Source: Pseudomonadota bacterium (GTDB taxonomy: Bacteria; Myxococcota_A; Polyangia; Polyangiales; Polyangiaceae). Taken from it: a stretch of 64,000 bases of DNA. Both the position numbers and the translations under genes were made by a program. Location: contig JAEYWK010000044.1 of NCBI GenBank assembly GCA_023431345.1, positions 62,001-126,000 on the forward strand, given 5' to 3'. Below the pieces are notes generated by a model. It had not been told where the DNA came from and ran no database searches. It saw nothing but the letters and a program-made list of their open reading frames with translations. Shown here one piece after another: positions 18,768-28,318 of the stretch (positions within the stretch are counted from its first letter, which is position 1; each line of letters opens with the position of its first letter).

Positions 18768-20636
18768 ATGAGCTACCTGGTCTTGGCCCGCAAGTGGCGC
18801 CCGCAGCGCTTCGAAGACTTGGTGGGGCAAGACCACGTGTCCAAGACGCTGGCCAACGCCATCGCCACCGGCCGCGTAGCGCACGCCTTCTTGTTCACGG
18901 GCGTACGCGGGGTCGGCAAAACCACCAGCGCCCGCATCCTGGCCAAGGCGCTGAACTGCATGGGTCCGGCCGATGATCCGAAGCACGGCGCCAGCTACGG
19001 CCCTACCATCACGCCGTGCCTGAGCTGCCCGGCTTGCCTCGAAATCGCACAAGGCACGGACATGGACGTGCGCGAGATCGACGGCGCCAGCTACAACGGC
19101 GTCGACGAGGTGCGGAAGCTCCAGGACTCGCTCCCGTACCGCCCCGCCCGCGATCGCTACAAGATTTTCATCGTGGACGAGGTCCACATGCTGTCTCAGA
19201 ACGCGTGGAACGCGTTCTTGAAGACGCTCGAAGAGCCACCGGCCCACGTCAAGTTCATCTTCGCCACGACCGAGGTGCACAAGGTGCCGGTCACGATCTT
19301 GAGCCGCGTGCAGCGCTTCGACTTCAAGTTGATCGCCTCGCAGACGATGGCGGGGCGCCTGCGCGAGGTGCTGACGGCGGAGCAAATCGAGGCCGACGAC
19401 GCGGCCGTGTCGATCGTCGCGCGCGAGGCCGCGGGCAGCATGCGTGACGCGATGAGCGTGCTCGATCAGGTGATCGCCTGGGGCGGGAGCAAGCTGGTCG
19501 GCGCCGACGTGGCGCGCGTGCTGGGCGTCGCCAGCCACAGCGTGCTCTACGAGCTGGCATCCGCGCTCACGGGCGGCGACGCCGCGCGCGCGCTGACCAT
19601 CGTCTCCGATCTGGCCAACCAGGGCTACGACATCGCTCACGTCGCGCGCGACCTGCTCGCGCTCTTGCGCAACTTGGTCGTCGCGCGGGTGGTCAAGGAG
19701 CCGAGCGAGCTGCTCGACTTGCCCGATGAAGAGGCCCGTGACGTGCAGAGGCTCGCGAGCGGCGCCGACGCGGACGACCTGAGCCGCCTTTATCACGGCT
19801 TTTCACAGGGCTTCGACGAGGTCGTGAAGAACGAGCGGCCGCGCATGGCCCTCGAGATGTTGCTGGTGCGGTTGGCGCGCCGACCGCCCCTGCTCCCCAT
19901 CGATGATTGGGTGAATCGCCTCGCGGCGCTCGAGCGTCGCTTGGGCGGCTCTCCGCAGCCGGGCCAGCAGCAGCCGCGACCGCCCGCCGCCCAGCGCCCG
20001 CCGCACGACAACGTGGCCGGGGAGCAAGGCTACGCGGGCCGGCCACGCGAGCAGCGCAGCGCTTCGCCCAGCAAGCCCCCGAGCGATGATCGCGGCGGAG
20101 AGCCTCCAGTAGGTCTGCCCGCGCCGCGCGCGCCGGAGGTAGCTCGACCACGCCCGGTCGCGGTACCTGCGCCCGCGGCCGAGCGGTCCCGTCTCGCGCC
20201 GGAGCCGCCGCCCGTAGCGCCGAGTCAAAGTGTCGAGGAGCTCGATCGCACCTACGCCCAAATCCTGAGCCTGCTCGAAGCGGAGCGGCCCGATCTGGCC
20301 GCCATGCTGGGGCACGCCGTTCCGCTCAGCGCTACGGCCGAGGGCGTCGTGATCGGCTGGCCTCCCGACGCGCTGCTGGTGGCGAGCGACAAAGACAGCG
20401 TGGCGGCGCTGGCCCGCGCGGCGGAGAAGCATTTCGGCAAGACGGTCTCGGTGAGCTTCGAGTTCGAGTGTGAGCGCGCGCGAGGCCGAAAGACCCTGGC
20501 GACGGCCGATAGCCAGGAGCGCGCCGAGCGCACGCGACAAGCCTACGCGACCGCGCAAAAGCACGAGCGCATCGCCGAAGCCGTGGAAGTATTGGGCGCG
20601 AAGCTCAAAGAGCTGAAGCTCGGAGGCCCCGCCTGA
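18768..20636 (+). CDS. dnaX: DNA polymerase III subunit gamma/tau
   Basis: 622 residues from ATG 18768, where MSYLVLARKWRPQ is the classic DnaX N-terminus. The gene encodes the clamp-loader ATPase that loads the beta clamp and, in the tau form, couples polymerases. Walker A GVRGVGKT is at 45-52, zinc-binding cysteines at C64, C84, C87 and C90, Walker B is DEVHML, and sensor 1 is FATTEV. The arginine-finger segment reads SRVQRF, with Val replacing the Cys of the usual SRC. A Pro/Arg-rich linker (~400-500) precedes a tau-like C-terminal domain. I saw no obvious slippery frameshift site. recR follows after one base; no ybaB gene lies between them, unlike in many bacteria. Confidence 0.93.
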   Translation: MSYLVLARKWRPQRFEDLVGQDHVSKTLANAIATGRVAHAFLFTGVRGVGKTTSARILAKALNCMGPADDPKHGASYGPTITPCLSCPACLEIAQGTDMDVREIDGASYNGVDEVRKLQDSLPYRPARDRYKIFIVDEVHMLSQNAWNAFLKTLEEPPAHVKFIFATTEVHKVPVTILSRVQRFDFKLIASQTMAGRLREVLTAEQIEADDAAVSIVAREAAGSMRDAMSVLDQVIAWGGSKLVGADVARVLGVASHSVLYELASALTGGDAARALTIVSDLANQGYDIAHVARDLLALLRNLVVARVVKEPSELLDLPDEEARDVQRLASGADADDLSRLYHGFSQGFDEVVKNERPRMALEMLLVRLARRPPLLPIDDWVNRLAALERRLGGSPQPGQQQPRPPAAQRPPHDNVAGEQGYAGRPREQRSASPSKPPSDDRGGEPPVGLPAPRAPEVARPRPVAVPAPAAERSRLAPEPPPVAPSQSVEELDRTYAQILSLLEAERPDLAAMLGHAVPLSATAEGVVIGWPPDALLVASDKDSVAALARAAEKHFGKTVSVSFEFECERARGRKTLATADSQERAERTRQAYATAQKHERIAEAVEVLGAKLKELKLGGPA

Positions 20637-20637
20637 C

Positions 20638-21255
20638 ATGCTGCCCGACCCTCTCCTGCGAATGATCGAGCTCTTGGCACGGCTGCCCGGCGTCGGCGAA
20701 AAAACCGCGCAGCGTTTCGCGCTTCATCTCGTCGCCGAGCGCTCGGGGACGGCCGCCGCGCTCGGGCAAGCGCTGGTCGAGCTGGGGGCGCGCGTGAAGA
20801 GCTGCCAGCGCTGCGGAAACATCGCGGAGGTCGACGAGCGGGGCGCAGCGGAGTGCCTGGTGTGCCGCGACAAGCGCCGCGATGGCTCGCTCTTGTGCAT
20901 CGTCGCGAAAGTGCAAGATTTGCTAGCGATCGAGCGCAGCGGCGCCATGCGCGGCCGCTACTTCGTGCTCGGTCGCTTGCTCTCACCGCTCGACGGCATC
21001 GGCCCCGACGAGCTGCCGTTGCCGCAGCTCTTCGAGCGGCTGTCGAGCGATGGTGTGAGGGAGGTCATCGTCGCCACGCCACCTTCGGTCGACGGCGAAG
21101 CGACGGCGCTGCTCTTGGCGCGCGAGCTCACGAACCGCGGGGTGCTGGTCAGCCGCATCGCCAGCGGCGTCCCCCACGGCGGTGACCTCGAGTTCGCGGA
21201 CCAAATCACGCTCGGCCGCGCCATCGAAGGCCGGCGCAGCCTCGATTCGCGTTGA
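20638..21255 (+). CDS. recR: Recombination mediator protein RecR
   Basis: 205 residues. RecR is a ring-forming mediator that works with RecO/RecF to load RecA at gaps. A helix-hairpin-helix (LARLPGVGEKTAQR, 13-26) is followed by a zinc finger C56-x2-C59 ... C73-x2-C76, a Toprim domain with SLLCIVAKVQDLLAIE, and the C-terminal IASGVPHGGDLEFADQITL segment. The ATG is one base after the dnaX stop, forming the common dnaX-recR operon. Confidence 0.95.
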   Translation: MLPDPLLRMIELLARLPGVGEKTAQRFALHLVAERSGTAAALGQALVELGARVKSCQRCGNIAEVDERGAAECLVCRDKRRDGSLLCIVAKVQDLLAIERSGAMRGRYFVLGRLLSPLDGIGPDELPLPQLFERLSSDGVREVIVATPPSVDGEATALLLARELTNRGVLVSRIASGVPHGGDLEFADQITLGRAIEGRRSLDSR

Positions 21256-21354
21256 TTTGCCTCTGCTCGGCCTCGAAGTCGCGCTAAAAGCTGCGCTCGC
21301 TGCCGTGACGGACAGGCCGCCGGCGGCCCCAACCGATCTTCTCAGGAACCGAAC

Positions 21355-22491
21355 ATGAACGCACCCGCCGCCTCTGATTTCGACGCCAAGCTGCTCGGCG
21401 CCAGCGCCGCCGACGCGCTCGCCAGCCTCGCCCAAGTGGGCGACCGAGCGTCCAAGCTGGTCGAGGCTTGGGTGAAATCCGGCAACGCCGCCGCGGTAGC
21501 GGTCGTCGCCGACCGCGGCGAAGGCGCCGCCCGTAAGGCCGCGCGCCGCGGCGTGAACGTGCTCAAGTCGCGCGGCGTCTCCCTGCCGGAGGCCGGGCGC
21601 ACCAGCCAACTGAGCGGTGAGAAGCCCGCGGAGCAGACGGAAGCGTTCCTGCTCGCGCCCGACAGCCAAGGCAACGTGCTGATCGCCATCACCACGCGCA
21701 GCCTCACGTCGCGCGGCAAGGTCGCCTTCGTGTACTTGAACGACGACCTCGGCGTGCACCGCGTGGACGTCGGCGAGCTCAGCCAATCTCAGCTCAAAGA
21801 CGCGCTGGCGAAGGCCCTGCCCGGCGCGCGCTACAAGGCCGTGTCGGTGCCCGTAGAGTGGGCTCGACGCCGAATCGCGGACGCGCGCGCGCGTCACGCA
21901 CAAAACCAGGTGCCGGAGCCGCTCGGCTTCGCGCGCGCGGAGCCGCTGCTCAGCCCCGTGCCGGCGGAGGCGGTCGCGCATCCGTTCGACGCCGAGGGCC
22001 TGGAGCTGTCTCTGGAAGACGCCGCCGAAATGGTGAAGGCGTCCGCCGCGCTACACAACCTGCCCGAGCTGCAAGGCTGGTTCCCCGACAAGGCCGCCGT
22101 CGACGAGCTGTTCGTGCACGTGGGCAAGGCCTTGGCCGAGGGCGGCCACGACTCGGCGCAAGAGCCTCCTCCGGAGGCGCTGCGAGTGGCCATCACCGAG
22201 CAGATCGCCGCCGCCACCGATCGCTACTTCACGCCCGAGCGCCGCGCGCGCCTGGTCGTGGCGCTGAAAGATGCCGCGCTCAGCGCGCTCTCGCGTGAGG
22301 GCGAAGAAAAGGCGCTCGAGCTCGCCGCGCTGGCCAAGGTGGCGGCCGAGGCGGGCTTGATCACCAACCCGCCCCGGGAAATCCCGTTCTTGCGCGGCTA
22401 TTTCGAGAAGGCAGTCAGCGTGCTGGCCATGCAGAACCAGGGCCGCCTTCGCATCCCGGTGCCGCCCCGCCCGGAAGCGCCAGTGGCCTGA
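21355..22491 (+). CDS. Conserved-looking protein of unknown function
   Basis: 378 residues, soluble, with no signal peptide or membrane helix. The N-terminal ~75 residues are helical and alanine-rich, a pattern suggestive of HEAT-type repeats (ADALASLAQVGDRASKLVEAW). A beta-rich middle (EAFLLAPDSQGNVLIAITTR ... GKVAFVYLNDDLGVHRV) and a helical C-terminal half follow. Clean codon use and the well-formed start suggest a genuine gene. It lies 99 bases after recR and converges on the class IV aminotransferase with two bases between the stops. I do not recognise the family. Confidence 0.7.
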   Translation: MNAPAASDFDAKLLGASAADALASLAQVGDRASKLVEAWVKSGNAAAVAVVADRGEGAARKAARRGVNVLKSRGVSLPEAGRTSQLSGEKPAEQTEAFLLAPDSQGNVLIAITTRSLTSRGKVAFVYLNDDLGVHRVDVGELSQSQLKDALAKALPGARYKAVSVPVEWARRRIADARARHAQNQVPEPLGFARAEPLLSPVPAEAVAHPFDAEGLELSLEDAAEMVKASAALHNLPELQGWFPDKAAVDELFVHVGKALAEGGHDSAQEPPPEALRVAITEQIAAATDRYFTPERRARLVVALKDAALSALSREGEEKALELAALAKVAAEAGLITNPPREIPFLRGYFEKAVSVLAMQNQGRLRIPVPPRPEAPVA

Positions 22492-22493
22492 CC

Positions 22494-23366
22494 TCAGCTC
22501 ACGGAGCGAGCGCACCGGTCTCGAAACGCGGCCAGCAAGCGCTGCGTCGTCGGACCCGGCGCGCCGGAGCCGATCACGGCGTCGTCGACGCGCACGACCG
22601 GCATCAGCTCGCGGATGCTCGACGAGACGAACACCTCGCGCGCCCGCTTCAACGCCTCGAGCGGTAGGCTGCTGAAAGCGACCGTGATGCCGAGCGCGCC
22701 CGCTACCTCGAGCACTGTCTCGCGCGTGATCCCGGGCAAGATGCCGTCGCTCTCGGGGGGAGTGACGAGCGCGCCGCCGTCGAGCACCGCGAACACGTTC
22801 GAGGTCGCGCCTTCGGCGACCTGCCCGCGATCATCGACTATCAACGCTTCGCCCGCGCCTGCGCGCTTGGCCTCGCGGCTCGCCAGCACCGCCATCAGGT
22901 AATTTCCGACCTTCGCCCCCTGCGCCGAGGTGCGCTCCGTGGCTCGCTCACCGCGATAGCTGATGGTCGAAATGCCGCGCTCGTACTGCTCGGGCGCGGG
23001 GCTCGCGAGCGGCATCACCATCACGACGCGCAGCGCGTGCCGCGCCAGCCCCGGATCCAAGCCGAGCGACTCGCCCACCCCGCGCGTGATCGTCAGCCGC
23101 ACGTACGACTCGGCGTTGCCCGCCCCGACGATCGCCGACTGCACCTCGCGCCCGAGCTGCTGGACGCTCACCGGCAGCTCGATGTGCACGCGCGACGCGC
23201 TCGCGGCGAGCCGCGCGAGGTGGCGCTCGAGCGCGAAGGCTCGCCCGCCGTAGGTGCGGAGGGTTTCGAACACCGAATCGCCATAGAGAAAGCCACGATC
23301 GAAGACGCTGACCGTGGCGACCTCGGGCGCCATCGGCCGACCGTCGATCATGACGAGGGACGTCAC
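22494..23366 (-). CDS. Class IV aminotransferase (aminodeoxychorismate lyase / D- or branched-chain transaminase)
   Basis: 290 residues. Fold-type IV PLP enzyme: VSVFDRGFLYGDSVFETLR (19-37) and the PLP lysine K152 (GAKVGNYL), then EGATSNVF and GILPGITRETVLE. The family includes PabC (folate pathway lyase), IlvE and D-amino-acid transaminase, and the sequence does not clearly separate them by eye. The chosen GTG start overlaps the TGA of the glycoside hydrolase (GTGA). ATG 23351, five codons further in, is the alternative. Confidence 0.8.
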   Translation of the reverse strand: MTSLVMIDGRPMAPEVATVSVFDRGFLYGDSVFETLRTYGGRAFALERHLARLAASASRVHIELPVSVQQLGREVQSAIVGAGNAESYVRLTITRGVGESLGLDPGLARHALRVVMVMPLASPAPEQYERGISTISYRGERATERTSAQGAKVGNYLMAVLASREAKRAGAGEALIVDDRGQVAEGATSNVFAVLDGGALVTPPESDGILPGITRETVLEVAGALGITVAFSSLPLEALKRAREVFVSSSIRELMPVVRVDDAVIGSGAPGPTTQRLLAAFRDRCARSVS

Positions 23367-24913
23367 GCGCCCGGCCCTACGCTGAGCTGCTCGCTGCCGC
23401 CGGGCCAGGTGAGCTCCACCGTCAACGGGCGATTGGCGGTGATGGCGACGCGCGGGCGCTCGCTCGCGTCGGCGCGCGCCTCGACCGCTAGATCCACGAC
23501 GCCGTCGGCCCCGAACGGGTAGCGCTCGACGCCGTGCGCCTCCGTGCGGCCGACCTTCCAAGTCAAGCGGTTCTCGCGTGAGTCGTAGCGCAGGCCGAAC
23601 AGGTACTCGAAGAGCACCGCGATGGGTGTGATGCCGGTCCAGCCCACGAAATTGCTGCGACCGCGCCCCTCGCTCGGCTTGTCGGGCGCGTGATGCTCCC
23701 AGACCGCGCCCGTGGTCTCGAACGACTCGATCACGTTGAAATAGTGATTTTCCGCGATTTGCTGGGCCAAATCTTCGAAGCCGCGCTCGCTCAAGCCGCG
23801 TAGCACCATGTAATTGGTGGGGGCCCACACGCCGCCCAGCCACAGCGCGCCGTCGCCGTCGTAGCCGGGCGTGTCCGCCGAAAGGCTCGGAATGCGATGC
23901 AGCCGCTTGAACTCGCTCTCTTGCTCGAGGTGCGCCACGAAGCGCGGCAAGCGCGCGGCGGGGACGACGTCCGCGAGCAGAGCCCAGTATGCGCCGATCG
24001 TCTTGACCTCGGTGAGCCGGGACTGATCGCGGCGCAGGTCGTGAAAGAAGCCGGTGGTGTCGTCCCACAGCTCCTGGTTGATCCACGTAATGAGCTGCGC
24101 GTTCTCTTCGGCGAAGTCTTGCACTTCGTCGCGCCGCCCCAAGATCTCCGCGAAGGCGAGCACGACGCGGTTCGCCAGCACCGCCTGCACGGTGGCGTCG
24201 ACCCACGTGCGGTGGGCGTGATCGATCTGCGCCTGCGCGCCGGCAGGGATGCGCGGCTGATTGTCCATGCCACTCGACAGAGCCGTGCCCCAATAGCTGC
24301 CGTTCGGCCAAGTGCGGTATTTGCGGTTCCAGTGCCCGTAGGCGACGAGCGCGGGGAAAACGTGGCTCACCCGCTCGCGGTCCCCGAACTGCAGGTAGTA
24401 CTCGTATTCGCTCAGGCCGAGCACGTTGGGGCCGCTGCCGGCCGGATCGAAGCGGCTGTAGCACTCCGTGCCGTTACCCTCGCGAAACTGGCGGCAGATG
24501 CCGCCGTCGGGGTGTTGTTTGCCGTAGAAGTTGTCGAGCGTGTGTTGAAACTTGAACGCGCGATCACCGTAGCGACCGAACAAGCTGATGAACACCGAGT
24601 CCCACATGTACAAGCAGTCGTTGAACATGGTGGAGGCGAAATCCGACAAGAAGCCGTTCTCGGCGGTCGCGCGGCGAAAGTTCTGAAAGGCGATCTCCCA
24701 GCATCGCCAGTAGCAAGCGATGGCCGCGTCGTGCCCCGCCCAACGCGGCACCGGCAACGTGTGGGCCCGCGCGTCTTCGAACGTCGGCAGCGGCTGCTCC
24801 GCCCGACGCACGCGTCGTCGGAACGGGTTCTCGCTCGCAAACGGATTGTCGACGTACGTCGCGACGTAGCTCGTGTCGAACGGTCGATTGCGGAGGTTGA
24901 GCGGGTTACGCAT
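23363..24913 (-). CDS. MGH1-like glycoside hydrolase (GH63/GH37-type alpha-barrel)
   Basis: 516 residues from ATG 24913; an in-frame TTG at 25024 is less likely. No signal peptide, so probably cytoplasmic. Aromatic-rich helices fit an (alpha/alpha)6 barrel: MWDSVFISLFGRYG (W104, D105), PDGGICRQF, WTDATVQ-like WVDATVQAV, WLGGVWAPTNYMVLRGL, and TGAVWEHHAPDKP near the C-terminal third, where the general base usually sits. This resembles mannosylglycerate hydrolase/trehalase-like proteins of GH63, which act on alpha-linked compatible solutes or glucosides. Substrate is inferred only. It is co-transcribed with the class IV aminotransferase. Confidence 0.75.
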   Translation of the reverse strand: MRNPLNLRNRPFDTSYVATYVDNPFASENPFRRRVRRAEQPLPTFEDARAHTLPVPRWAGHDAAIACYWRCWEIAFQNFRRATAENGFLSDFASTMFNDCLYMWDSVFISLFGRYGDRAFKFQHTLDNFYGKQHPDGGICRQFREGNGTECYSRFDPAGSGPNVLGLSEYEYYLQFGDRERVSHVFPALVAYGHWNRKYRTWPNGSYWGTALSSGMDNQPRIPAGAQAQIDHAHRTWVDATVQAVLANRVVLAFAEILGRRDEVQDFAEENAQLITWINQELWDDTTGFFHDLRRDQSRLTEVKTIGAYWALLADVVPAARLPRFVAHLEQESEFKRLHRIPSLSADTPGYDGDGALWLGGVWAPTNYMVLRGLSERGFEDLAQQIAENHYFNVIESFETTGAVWEHHAPDKPSEGRGRSNFVGWTGITPIAVLFEYLFGLRYDSRENRLTWKVGRTEAHGVERYPFGADGVVDLAVEARADASERPRVAITANRPLTVELTWPGGSEQLSVGPGA

Positions 24914-25202
24914 CGCTCTGAATTCGTCCGAATATCGAGGTGTTGGGCGACCGGCCCATCGGCGGGGAAAGCGAGCCCGGCTTTCGAATACCACATCCGC
25001 GAACTGACGGATGCCCTCGGCCAACCGGCCATGCCCGCCGGATCATTTCTTGAGGCTCCTCTCGATAATCCCTTGTCGCTCTGACACCCGAGACCTAGGT
25101 GAGGGCGCCGCCTCGGTATTTCAGCCAGTTTCACGTCAGCGGGGAGCGCTGCTCGCCGCGGCGACGCCTCTCTGGAGCTGTGGTAGCTGGACCCCCGCGC
25201 AG

Positions 25203-26447
25203 ATGTCCGATCAGCTTTCGTCCGACCTCGCCTCCCTCAAGATCGACCGGAGCTCCCCGCGCCCCAAGGGCAAAAGCCCATGGGGAACGGTGGTGACGGT
25301 CGCCATCCTGCTCGGCGCCTTGGGCGCCGGCTACAAGTATGGCCTCCCCCTCGTCGAGGGAGCGTTGTTCAAGACCGAGGTCGACGTCACCGAGGTGATC
25401 ACGATGTCGCCAGCTCAGGCGTCGGTAGAGCTCACCTCCACCGGCTATGTGGTGGCTCAATCGGTGTCGGCGGTGGCCAGCAAGGTCATGGGCAAGGTCA
25501 AGGTGCAGCGCGTCCGCGAGGGCGCCAAAGTGAAGGCGGGCGACGTGCTGCTCGAGATCGACCCGAGCGATCAGCAAGCCAGCATCGCGTCGGCCCAGAG
25601 CCAAGCGGCAGCGGCGCGCGCGCGCATCCTGACCGCGCGCGCCAACTTGGCGGAGGTCGAGCAACAGGCCCAGCGCGCGAGCTCTCTGGCAGCCCAAGGC
25701 ATCGGCCCGAAAGGCGCGGCGGACGATCTGCTGGCGCGCGCCAACTCGCTCAAGGAGCAGGTGAAAGCCGCCGAGGCGGAGGCGAAGGCGGCCGATGCCC
25801 TGACGGCCGCGCTGCGCGTCAACCTCGAGGCCTACACGGTGGTAGCGCCGATCTCCGGCACCGTGGTCAACAAGCCGCCCGAGGTGGGTGAGTTCATCGG
25901 CCCCCAGCCGGCAGGCGTCGCGATCGACATGGGCGGGGTGCAAATCGCGGATTTTTCGACGCTGATGGTCGAGACCGACGTGCCCGAGCAGCGGCTGTCG
26001 CAAGTGAAGATGGGCAGCCCCTGTGAGATCGTGCTCGATGCGTACCCGTCCAAGCGCTACCGGGGCAAGGCCACGGAGGTGACGCCGAAGGTGAACCGCA
26101 CCAAGGCGACGGTGACGGTCAAGGTCGCTTTCGTCGACGAGAACGAGGGCGTCTTGCCCGACATGGCAGCGCGCGTGAGCTTCCTGACCGGTGAGCTCGA
26201 CAAAGAGGCGATGAAGGCGCCTCCGAAAACCATCATCCCGGGCAGCGCGCTGGCGGAGGTCGGCGGCTCGAAGGTGGTCTATCGCCTGGAGAGCGGCGTC
26301 GTGCGCGTGACCCCCGTCACGCTCGGCCCCGCTTTCGGCACCGGCTTCGAGGTGCAGAGCGGCGTCACGAGCGGCGCCAAGATCGTGAACAACCCGCCGC
26401 CGGGGTTAGCGGACGGGCAGAAGATCAAGGAAAGGAACGCGGGATGA
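25203..26447 (+). CDS. Efflux periplasmic adaptor (HlyD/MacA-like membrane fusion protein)
   Basis: 414 residues from ATG 25203. One membrane helix lies near residues 27-48. A barrel-sandwich/lipoyl domain follows (TGYVVAQSVSAVASKVMGKV, EGAKVKAGDVLLEID), then a long coiled-coil hairpin of ~90 Ala/Glu/Gln-rich residues (SAQSQAAAARARILTARANL), the second lipoyl half (YTVVAPISGTVVNKPPEVGEFI) and beta-barrel domains. It is first in an operon with an ATPase and two permeases, so it should link an inner-membrane MacB-like transporter to an outer-membrane exit duct. No TolC-like gene is in the window. Its stop overlaps the next start (ATGA). Confidence 0.88.
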   Translation: MSDQLSSDLASLKIDRSSPRPKGKSPWGTVVTVAILLGALGAGYKYGLPLVEGALFKTEVDVTEVITMSPAQASVELTSTGYVVAQSVSAVASKVMGKVKVQRVREGAKVKAGDVLLEIDPSDQQASIASAQSQAAAARARILTARANLAEVEQQAQRASSLAAQGIGPKGAADDLLARANSLKEQVKAAEAEAKAADALTAALRVNLEAYTVVAPISGTVVNKPPEVGEFIGPQPAGVAIDMGGVQIADFSTLMVETDVPEQRLSQVKMGSPCEIVLDAYPSKRYRGKATEVTPKVNRTKATVTVKVAFVDENEGVLPDMAARVSFLTGELDKEAMKAPPKTIIPGSALAEVGGSKVVYRLESGVVRVTPVTLGPAFGTGFEVQSGVTSGAKIVNNPPPGLADGQKIKERNAG

Positions 26448-27142
26448 GCGAGAACAACGGGAGCGGCAAGAGCGACATCATTTCCCTATCCAAAGTGGGA
26501 AAGTCGTTCTGGCGCGGCAAAGAGCGCCTCGACGTGCTGAAGGATCTCGATCTCACCATGAAAGAGGGGTCTTTCGAGGCGCTGATGGGGCCATCGGGCT
26601 CCGGTAAGTCCACGCTGCTCAACCTGATCGCGGGGCTAGACGTGCCGACGTCGGGCTCGCTCAAGGTCGCCGGGCAAGAGCTCAGCAACATGTCCGAGGG
26701 CGACCGGGCTGGCTTCCGCGCCGCGAACATCGGCTTCGTCTTTCAGACGTACAACTTGATGCCGGTGCTCACGGCCGTGGAGAACGTCGAGCTGCCGCTA
26801 TTGCTCGCCAAGCTGCCCGCGAGCGAGCGCCGCAAGCGCGCGGAGACGGCGCTCAAAGTGGTCGGCCTCGAGGGCCGCATGGGCCACTACCCGCGCCAGC
26901 TGTCTGGCGGCCAGGAGCAGCGCGTCACCATCGCCCGCGCCATCGTGACTGATCCGAAGATCATCGTCGCCGACGAGCCGACCGGCGATCTGGATCGCGA
27001 CAGCGCCAACGACATCTTGAACCTGCTCGGTAAGCTCAACACCGAGTTCGGCAAGACGATCGTCATGGTGACCCACGATCCGGACGCGGCGGCGCGCGCC
27101 AGCATCTGCCACCACCTGAACAAGGGAGCCCTCGCGCTATGA
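26444..27142 (+). CDS. ABC transporter ATP-binding protein, MacB/LolD type
   Basis: 232 residues. Walker A GPSGSGKST is at 49-57, Q-loop FQTYNLMPVLTAVENV, signature LSGGQEQRV, Walker B IIVADEPTGDLD and switch VTHD, all intact. The PTGDLD segment and the NLMP sequence after the Q-loop place it in the MacB/LolD/FtsE subfamily. The third residue of QxQR is Glu instead of the usual Gln. ATGA overlaps on both sides couple it to the adaptor and the first permease. Confidence 0.93.
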   Translation: MSENNGSGKSDIISLSKVGKSFWRGKERLDVLKDLDLTMKEGSFEALMGPSGSGKSTLLNLIAGLDVPTSGSLKVAGQELSNMSEGDRAGFRAANIGFVFQTYNLMPVLTAVENVELPLLLAKLPASERRKRAETALKVVGLEGRMGHYPRQLSGGQEQRVTIARAIVTDPKIIVADEPTGDLDRDSANDILNLLGKLNTEFGKTIVMVTHDPDAAARASICHHLNKGALAL

Positions 27143-28305
27143 CGCTCGCCGGCATTGCTGCGCGCAACATCAAGCGCAACAAGCTGCGAACGACGCTGAC
27201 GGTCGCGGTGGTCGCGATCGCGACCCTGTTCTTCATCTTGCTTCGCACCGTGGTGTGGTCGTGGACGTCGGCCTCCGAGTTCTCCAAGAAGGACCGCATC
27301 GCCTCGCGCCACAAGGTCAGCTTCATCATGCAGCTGCCCAAGCGCTACGCCGACGAGATCGCGACCGTCCCGGGCGTCAAAGCCGTCGCCTGGGCTAACT
27401 GGTTCGGCGCGAAGGATCCCAAGAACGAGCAGGATTTCTTCGCCACCATCGCCACCGACCCCAAGTCGCTGCTCGACGTGTACAGCGAGATCCAGACCAG
27501 CGACGCCGAGAAGCAAGCTTGGTACGAAGATCGCCAGGGCGCGCTCGTGGGCGACGCGCTGGCCAAGAAGAAGGGCTGGAAGATCGGCGACAAGGTCACG
27601 CTCGCGGGCACCATCTACCCCGGCGACTGGAGCTTCAACGTTCGCGGAATCTACACGACGACGACCACCAACGTGGATCGCTCGACGCTGTGGTTTCACT
27701 ACAACTACTTGAACGAATCACTGCCGCCGCGCCAGAAAGACATGGTCGGCTGGATCGTCGCCAACATCGCCGACGCCTCTCAGTCGGGTCGCATCTCGAA
27801 AGAGGTCGACGCCAAGTTCGAGAACCGAGACTTGCAGACGATCACGATGAGCGAGGCGGCCCTGAATCAGTCGTTCTTGGGCATGTTCTCGGCGGTCCTG
27901 AAGGCGATCGACATCGTCTCGATCGTCATCACCCTGATCATGGCGCTGATCGTCGGCAACACGATCGCGATGGGCGTGCGTGAGCGCACCAACGAATACG
28001 GGGTGCTGCGCGCGATCGGCTTCTTGCCGAGTCACATCGCGCGGTTCATCCTCGTAGAAGGAGTGGTGATCGGCCTGCTCGGCGGCTTGATCGGCGTGAT
28101 CTTGGGCTACCCGGTGGTCAATAACGGGATGGGCCGGGTGATCGAGGAGAACATGGGCAACATGTTCCCCCAGTTCAGGGTGCAGCCGACGGTCGCTGCT
28201 TTCGCTTTTGGTCTGGCCACGCTGCTCGGCCTGGTGGCGGCAATTCTGCCCGCCCGCAAGGCCTCACGCCTGCAAGTGGTCGAAGCTTTGCGCCGAGTCG
28301 GCTGA
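27139..28305 (+). CDS. ABC transporter permease, FtsX/MacB type
   Basis: 388 residues. The N-terminal membrane helix follows RNIKRNKLRTTLT. A ~200-residue extracytoplasmic (MacB-PCD-like) domain comes next, then three C-terminal helices starting near IVSIVITLIMALIVGNTIAMGVRERTNE. The RERTNEYGVLRAIGF coupling segment and the closing LPARKASRLQVVEALR are typical of the FtsX superfamily. It pairs with the following permease as a heterodimer. Start ATG overlaps the ATPase stop. Confidence 0.9.
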   Translation: MTLAGIAARNIKRNKLRTTLTVAVVAIATLFFILLRTVVWSWTSASEFSKKDRIASRHKVSFIMQLPKRYADEIATVPGVKAVAWANWFGAKDPKNEQDFFATIATDPKSLLDVYSEIQTSDAEKQAWYEDRQGALVGDALAKKKGWKIGDKVTLAGTIYPGDWSFNVRGIYTTTTTNVDRSTLWFHYNYLNESLPPRQKDMVGWIVANIADASQSGRISKEVDAKFENRDLQTITMSEAALNQSFLGMFSAVLKAIDIVSIVITLIMALIVGNTIAMGVRERTNEYGVLRAIGFLPSHIARFILVEGVVIGLLGGLIGVILGYPVVNNGMGRVIEENMGNMFPQFRVQPTVAAFAFGLATLLGLVAAILPARKASRLQVVEALRRVG

Positions 28306-28318
28306 GGGAACACCAGGT

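Noticed and set aside
20540..20600. Programmed frameshift in dnaX
   Set aside because: No A-rich slippery heptamer with a downstream hairpin was found; the only A-run is a short CAAAAG near 20558.
23367..24464. N-terminal extension of the class IV aminotransferase frame
   Set aside because: The extension is Arg/Ala-rich and lies opposite in frame to the glycoside hydrolase. A GTG coupled to that gene's stop is the natural start.
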